Of a stretch of DNA of 64,000 nucleotides, positions 59,601-64,000 are shown in pieces; the first letter of the stretch is position 1; every line of letters starts with the position of its first letter. Below the pieces are notes generated by a model. It did no database searches, was not told the origin of the DNA, and saw only the letters and a program-made list of their open reading frames with translations. The DNA comes from Cristatella mucedo (Eukaryota; Bryozoa; Phylactolaemata; Cristatellidae). The position numbers were made by a program, and so were the translations under genes. The stretch lies in the NCBI GenBank assembly GCA_009760855.2, contig WPIO01000225.1:23501-87500 (forward strand). The letters run 5' to 3'.

Positions 59601-60233
59601 CTGCCAATTAAAGACAAGAATGAATCCAGACCTTTTAATCGTTTGTGAACAAGAAAAAAGTTCACGCTGCCAGCAAGGTCAAGAGTTATTTCGACATTTA
59701 AAACAATGCTGAAACTTGCTCCTGACAGCATTCCCTTTATCCATGAACATAGTACTTTGTAAGATCATGATTTCTGCAATTGTGCATGTTATATCAATAA
59801 TAATAATAATACATTTGTATGGTGCTCTAAGGGGAATGTATGCAACACTTATGTACATATTAATAGACTGTGCTTCTTTTTCTTTTCTTTTTCTTGAAAA
59901 CTGTTTTATTTTGTTTTCTAGCCTGCAAAAATGTCACGAATTTTTTTAGTTCTCTTAGGGAGCTGTAAAACTGAATTAGAATTATTATTATGGTGATGAC
60001 ACCTTCCCAGATTAAAAGCGAGATACTGTAAAACAATCGAAAATAAAACTGTGTTACATAGAATCATGACAGGCAGCTGGTTACTTGGACCCTTCACAGT
60101 ATTAAAGACAGATCTAGCACATACGCGGCAAACGCAGACTATAGCTACCCAAGCATGTTCTACAATAAACTACCCCAAGGTCTTCTGTCACCAAAAAAAG
60201 CCTTATCTCCTATAGAATGGATAAATCACTTAC
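59601..60233. other. intron, nothing recognised
   Basis: Short (AAT)n and T-rich segments at 59795-59995, one with tgatt..ctaagggg L2-tail-like text. No coding signal before exon 2. Confidence -1.
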
Positions 60234-60477
60234 CGGCCGACGGTGGCGACAGCTGACCAAGCAATAACGAAATCGCATGCACCTGACGTGGACTGGAGAA
60301 AATGCCTGCCGTGCCGAGACGAATCTCAACGGCCACAAACGGCCCGGCCACCTGCTCGTTCAGCTTAAGACGTAGTTTCAAGCGCTGCTCTCCGAGCAAT
60401 GCAGCAAACTGAACTGGCTTGGAATGCGGCATCTGCTCGCCTTGTGGATCTGCCGATGCGACCGATGACAAGCTGGC
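60234..60477 (-). CDS. ATG2: ATG2 exon 2 of window (KLKQNE / SPRQ region)
   Basis: Acceptor ctgtag|GCC in phase 0 and donor G|GTAAGT in phase 1. It encodes FAALLGEQRLKLRLKLNEQ followed by a strand ending IFSSPRQVHAISLLLGQL. These match the ATG2 pattern GYMELMVKLKQNE...LTPRQLQQL and are among the clearest family signatures in the window. The start phase fits exon 1 exactly. Confidence -1.
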
Positions 60478-60829
60478 CTACAGTGGATCAGCATACCAAA
60501 ACCGATCTGCATAATTCTCCCAGGCTTCAGTGGCACATCACACTTGGGGCAAGGCTGCAATCTGCATGCAGCCCTAAAAAGGTGCTGCTCAATGGAAACT
60601 AGGTCGGCACACAACTCGTTCTTGCTTGTGTCGTTGCTACTTTTATTGCTGCAGAATAGCCTGCACTGCTCAATGGCAGATGGGATCACTAAACAGAAAA
60701 CATCGCCTGCCTCGCACTGTGATTTGACGAAAATGCAGCATATCCAGTGCGTATGAAAGCATAACATACCTAGCACAAACACTGTTGCTGTAAAGCATTG
60801 ACCGCACCAACTCTACTTCTACCAACACT

Positions 60830-61980
60830 CGATCCCTTAGCAACTGCATAGCCGACTATAGACCCCTCAGGTACTGTCTTACTATAATTTTCTAATCTTA
60901 TTGCAATTCTGAAAGCTAGAAATCTCTATTCCTCGCTCCGGATGATTTCAACATTTATTTCGATGACTCAACTGACCCCTTAAGTGCCTAATTTTGCACA
61001 CTTGATTCATCTTCTCTTGCGGCTCATGTGCAGAGCCATTCTCACAACACAGGTTACACACTAAATCAAATATTCTTTCATGATTGTATGCTACTACCTC
61101 AAATTATCACCTAATACTGCACATCTGACCACGTGCAAAACTCATTCAGTCTGCAGTGTATGTCCTCTTTGGGATCTAGAATCATTGACAAATCGCGAAA
61201 CCGTAAGACCCTTGACATTGGTGATATATGCATGATAACATCTTCGCTGCCCCTGCTGTCAATCCTCCGTCCGACCGTCCTTACTGGTGGAATGCTATAA
61301 CACGACACTAACATATGTTCTGGGCGAGTTTTTGCCTTAGGCTAAGTACACTGTACTCATCTGCTTAGATAATAATAATAATACATTCATATAATGCCCT
61401 CAGCAATTTCAATCTCTTTTTAGGCACTTTACGTTTGCTGCAAAAGAAGCATGTGGCCTGTTGTTTACTGAAAATAGCTAGGACTACTTAGCACAGGGTT
61501 GAAAAAGGATGCAAAGAAGATCAGGGCTGACTTCCATAGACTGGCTGGAATACAATGACTTCTGCAGGTCATACCAACCTATCTAAATAGTCAAGTCTAG
61601 CATCTATAAAAACATTGTCGAATCACAGGGGCACTATCCAAAAATGCTAATGCCGACCATGAACCACCTCCTGAACCGCTCCCAGGTCAGCACCTTACCC
61701 AGTGATCCTTGTGGCGATCTAGCAGACCACTTCCATAGCATCTCAGTCTGATAAGAAAGTCAATCCCTAAGGTAACATCTCCATTAGACTCTTCTCCTAG
61801 AGTAAAATTCACAGGGAGTCATCTTCCTTAATTCGTTAAAGCATCTCAGTGTCACATCTTCAAGCTTGCCACTACTGACATTATCTCAAAGCTCACCTCA
61901 CTGCCCTTTGGGGTTCTATTGTTTATGTTCACATATTGCTGGCAGCTGAGGCCCTTGCGCATGCCCTTCCAGACCTTTGA
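60830..61980 (+). repeat. degenerate L2 copy (endonuclease region)
   Basis: Forward frame pieces match the endonuclease and following region of the main L2 (DDFNIYFDDST, SSLAAHVQS, NIVESQGHYPKMLMPTMNHL), with stops. At 61365-61480 an antisense L2 tail ((AAT)n, ctctttttaggcactttacg) is inserted in it. Confidence -1.
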
Positions 61981-62229
61981 AAGCAAAAAACCAAAGGCCT
62001 CAAGGCCTCTTCTCGTGGTACCAAGTCCGGCCGGCTACTGACTGCTTTGCTATCATTTTAAATAGGTGGCGCATTTTTTAACCTATGTGAAGCATTGTCA
62101 ACGGTATAGTTTTCCAGCAGTAGCTTTAACCCCTGTTCGTCTCGTTTGTGTCAACCTCTATACTTTTACAATTAGCTTTCAATCTGTCCAACACATAAAT
62201 CTTCTACTACTCCCGTCTGTAGGCATCTG

Positions 62230-62926
62230 AATATTTGTGCCTTGTCACTGCTTACTGGCCTACCAGCATGTGCGATCAGGCGATTGCAGCTGGTGCAAAA
62301 CTCTGCAGCTAGGCTTGTCTGTCGTGAGCGTCGCAGTTGCCACATTACTCCACTTCTCGCCGACCTGCACTGGTTACCAGTCAAGCAACGGATTGACTTC
62401 AAGGTTTTGTCGTTCACTTTTAGGTCTCTTCATTCTTTGGCTCCAGCTTATCTCTCAGATCTACTCCCCCACCAGGCCAAGCATCGTACCACTCGCTTTT
62501 CGGAATCTAACAGTCTACAAATATCTCGTACAAACCTTAAATCCTTTGGAGACCGTGCATTTAGCTCGTATGCTCCCACAGCCTGGAACTCCCTCCCGAC
62601 CTGCATCAGAACATCCCCCGACCTGACCACATTTAAAAGAAACTTAAAAACATACCTATTTAGGACAGCATTTAGTGGGTCCTTGTGATTCGTCCTCGAT
62701 GTGCTTATGCGTGCTGACACTGTTCATGCTGCCACTAACCACATTTGCATGCTGACCCAGTGCATGTAACCCCTAACCATGTTATTCATTTTGTTTGTTT
62801 TTCAAGCATGATTTTACTTACTATTCTATTGCGTATCACTTTGCAGCAAATGTAAAGCGCCTAGAAAGAGATTAAGTTCTCTGAGGGCGCTTTATCAAGT
62901 GCAATATATTATTATATTATTGTCAG
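62230..62926 (+). repeat. L2 3' end, young copy
   Basis: Open for 148 codons from [20 protein letters not shown] to the natural end FRTAFSGSL, then 3' region, hairpin and (TTA)n. Nearly identical to 14.2-14.9 and 30.6-31.3 kb, pointing to recent activity. Confidence -1.
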
Positions 62927-62989
62927 TTGCTAGTCCTGGATGCCACTAAATATGCCCGGCATAGGTTGATGGCCATAAATGAAAGACGA

Positions 62990-63072
62990 ACTACTAATGC
63001 TTACGAAACGCAAATGGCTAATGCTTACGAAATGCATATGCAAACAACTAATGCTTACGAAAGCAATACCAA
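62990..63072. repeat. short imperfect tandem repeat
   Basis: CTAATGCTTACGAAA occurs three times with spacers rich in aaatgcatatgcaaa. Confidence -1.
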
Positions 63073-63231
63073 CCAACCGACCAAGCGTGGGGGAATTTCG
63101 CAAAGCTGCACACACCGAGCATCGGCACCGTGAGTGGCAGCTTTTCCAACTGCAGATGGCACGTCATCGTGGGGCTGGGCGTGGGCAGCCGACAGCAGAC
63201 AGCAGCAGAAGGCGGGCGGCGGCGCACTCAC

Positions 63232-63505
63232 GTGAGTGCTGTGATACGAACTTCTGCTTCCAAAAGAATGGAACACGGCCGAACTGGACTGCTCCGCAAG
63301 CGAATCACCATTTGGAGTCGACTCAGCATTGGTGCAAAATTCGTCTGTATACAGGGCGATGCCGGACAGGTGGATGTTCTTGGTGACGAATGCAGCCGAA
63401 GAGAACGTACGCGCCGATCGCCCTTGGCTGCTGCCAGAGCCAGCGGCGCTGGCAGACGATTGAGCGCTGCTTTCAGATGCGGCTGCATCATCAAAATACT
63501 CGGCC
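63232..63505 (-). CDS. ATG2: ATG2 exon 1 of window (EYCDE region)
   Basis: Opens after an attgcag acceptor with one base of a split codon and ends CAC|GTGAGT in phase 0 (91 codons). It reads AEYFDD, then a Ser/Ala/Gly-rich linker, then FVTKNIHLSGIALYTDEF. Vertebrate ATG2 has LEYCDE, a linker, then a LLQLAGVRLHYEE-like strand at this point, just after the chorein domain. The reading frame stays open a few codons upstream, so an alternative acceptor 15 bases earlier (gcag before CCGTAT) is possible. This is the most N-terminal exon in the window. Confidence -1.
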
Positions 63506-64000
63506 CTGCAATAATACGGCTGCAATTTTAAAGCAGCAAATACAAGGTCTCTGCTAGCACATCTCAATGAGAAAACGGCTAGATGCAGGAGTGCATGCAC
63601 CACACAAACAGGTACATGGCAAGATGGCAAGCATCGTTACTCTGAACAGACACGGTAACATGCAATTCAAAAAATCGATGCTATTGGCTTATTTGCACAG
63701 CAAGCTGCTAATACTGTGCTGCCAGAGCCAAGGACCTGGAGCAGCTCGAGCCAATCAAGTGATTCTGAAAATGGAGGGCACTATAGAGAGAGGCTGCAAA
63801 GTCGAAGCGAGCAGGAAGAGGGCAAGAATTGCAAGTTTTATTCGTGGGTTGCCTGCTATGCTTGCAGAAGAATGCATTTCCAGAAATCGCTAACAAGAGA
63901 GAATTGACAATGCTTGTGTTGTGAGAGTGTGTGTGTGTGTGTGTGTGTGAGTGTGTGTGTATGCGTGCGTGCGTGTGTGTGTGTGTGTGTGTGCATATTA
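63506..64000. other. intron upstream of exon 1, with (GT)n
   Basis: 63926-63993 is a (GT)n run with GC variants. Earlier exons of ATG2, including the chorein domain, should lie beyond the right edge. Confidence -1.

Noticed and set aside
63130-63531. Plus-strand frames over the 63.2-63.5 kb exon
   Set aside because: The minus-strand frame has ATG2 motifs and good splice sites. The plus-strand frames are shadows created by the GC-rich exon.

Overview
This window is eukaryotic, most likely from an invertebrate animal. Its protein-coding sequence is in short exons with GT-AG junctions, separated by introns of up to about 7.4 kb. Those introns are full of L2-type LINEs, tRNA-derived SINEs, DNA transposon remnants and microsatellites. 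The species cannot be named from the sequence.

The main result is that almost the whole window lies inside one minus-strand gene, an ATG2 homologue. ATG2 is the large bridge-like lipid-transfer protein of autophagy. I place 25 exons plus one weak candidate, from 63.5 kb (exon 1 here) down to 0.4 kb (exon 26). Splice phases agree at every junction up to exon 22, except that the 3' end of exon 11 is a choice among donors. The joins around exons 22-25 stay unresolved. The exons add up to about 4.2 kb, or about 1,390 codons. They run from the EYCDE-like region after the N-terminal chorein domain, through the LRFPIADLR, YNRxNNDLLMWEP and LDFLDxxDxPVLGY regions, to an acidic DDDFYLV motif before the C-terminal conserved domain. 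The first exons lie past the right edge and the last exons past the left edge. No second host gene was recognised.

Layout by region: 0-10 kb holds exons 17-side to 26 of the 3' half (exons 18-26), with SINEs, a 280-bp (CATA)n tract and a 550-bp inverted-repeat element inserted in a SINE. 11.3-14.9 kb is a nearly full-length L2 LINE (endonuclease plus reverse transcriptase) with a slippage frameshift near its end. 15.7-21.3 kb holds exons 14-17. 21.4-25 kb is LINE pieces and a Tc1/mariner remnant. 26.9-30 kb holds exons 10-13. 30.3-36 kb is a pile of nested L2 copies. 36-50.3 kb holds exons 4-9 among LINE fragments, (GT)n and a 720-bp (CT)n tract. 49.6-50.8 kb has hAT-type ends and a large palindrome around exon 4. 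52.6 kb holds exon 3, 60.2 kb exon 2 and 63.2 kb exon 1, with more L2 fragments between.

Mobile elements appear to depend on one another. One SINE family ends in the same 3' hairpin tail as the L2 LINE, so the L2 reverse transcriptase probably moves both. I found no operon, CRISPR array, phage or defence system. The observations most worth checking are a candidate exon lying between hAT termini with matching 8-bp flanks, the inverted-repeat element inside a SINE, and rearranged L2 copies.
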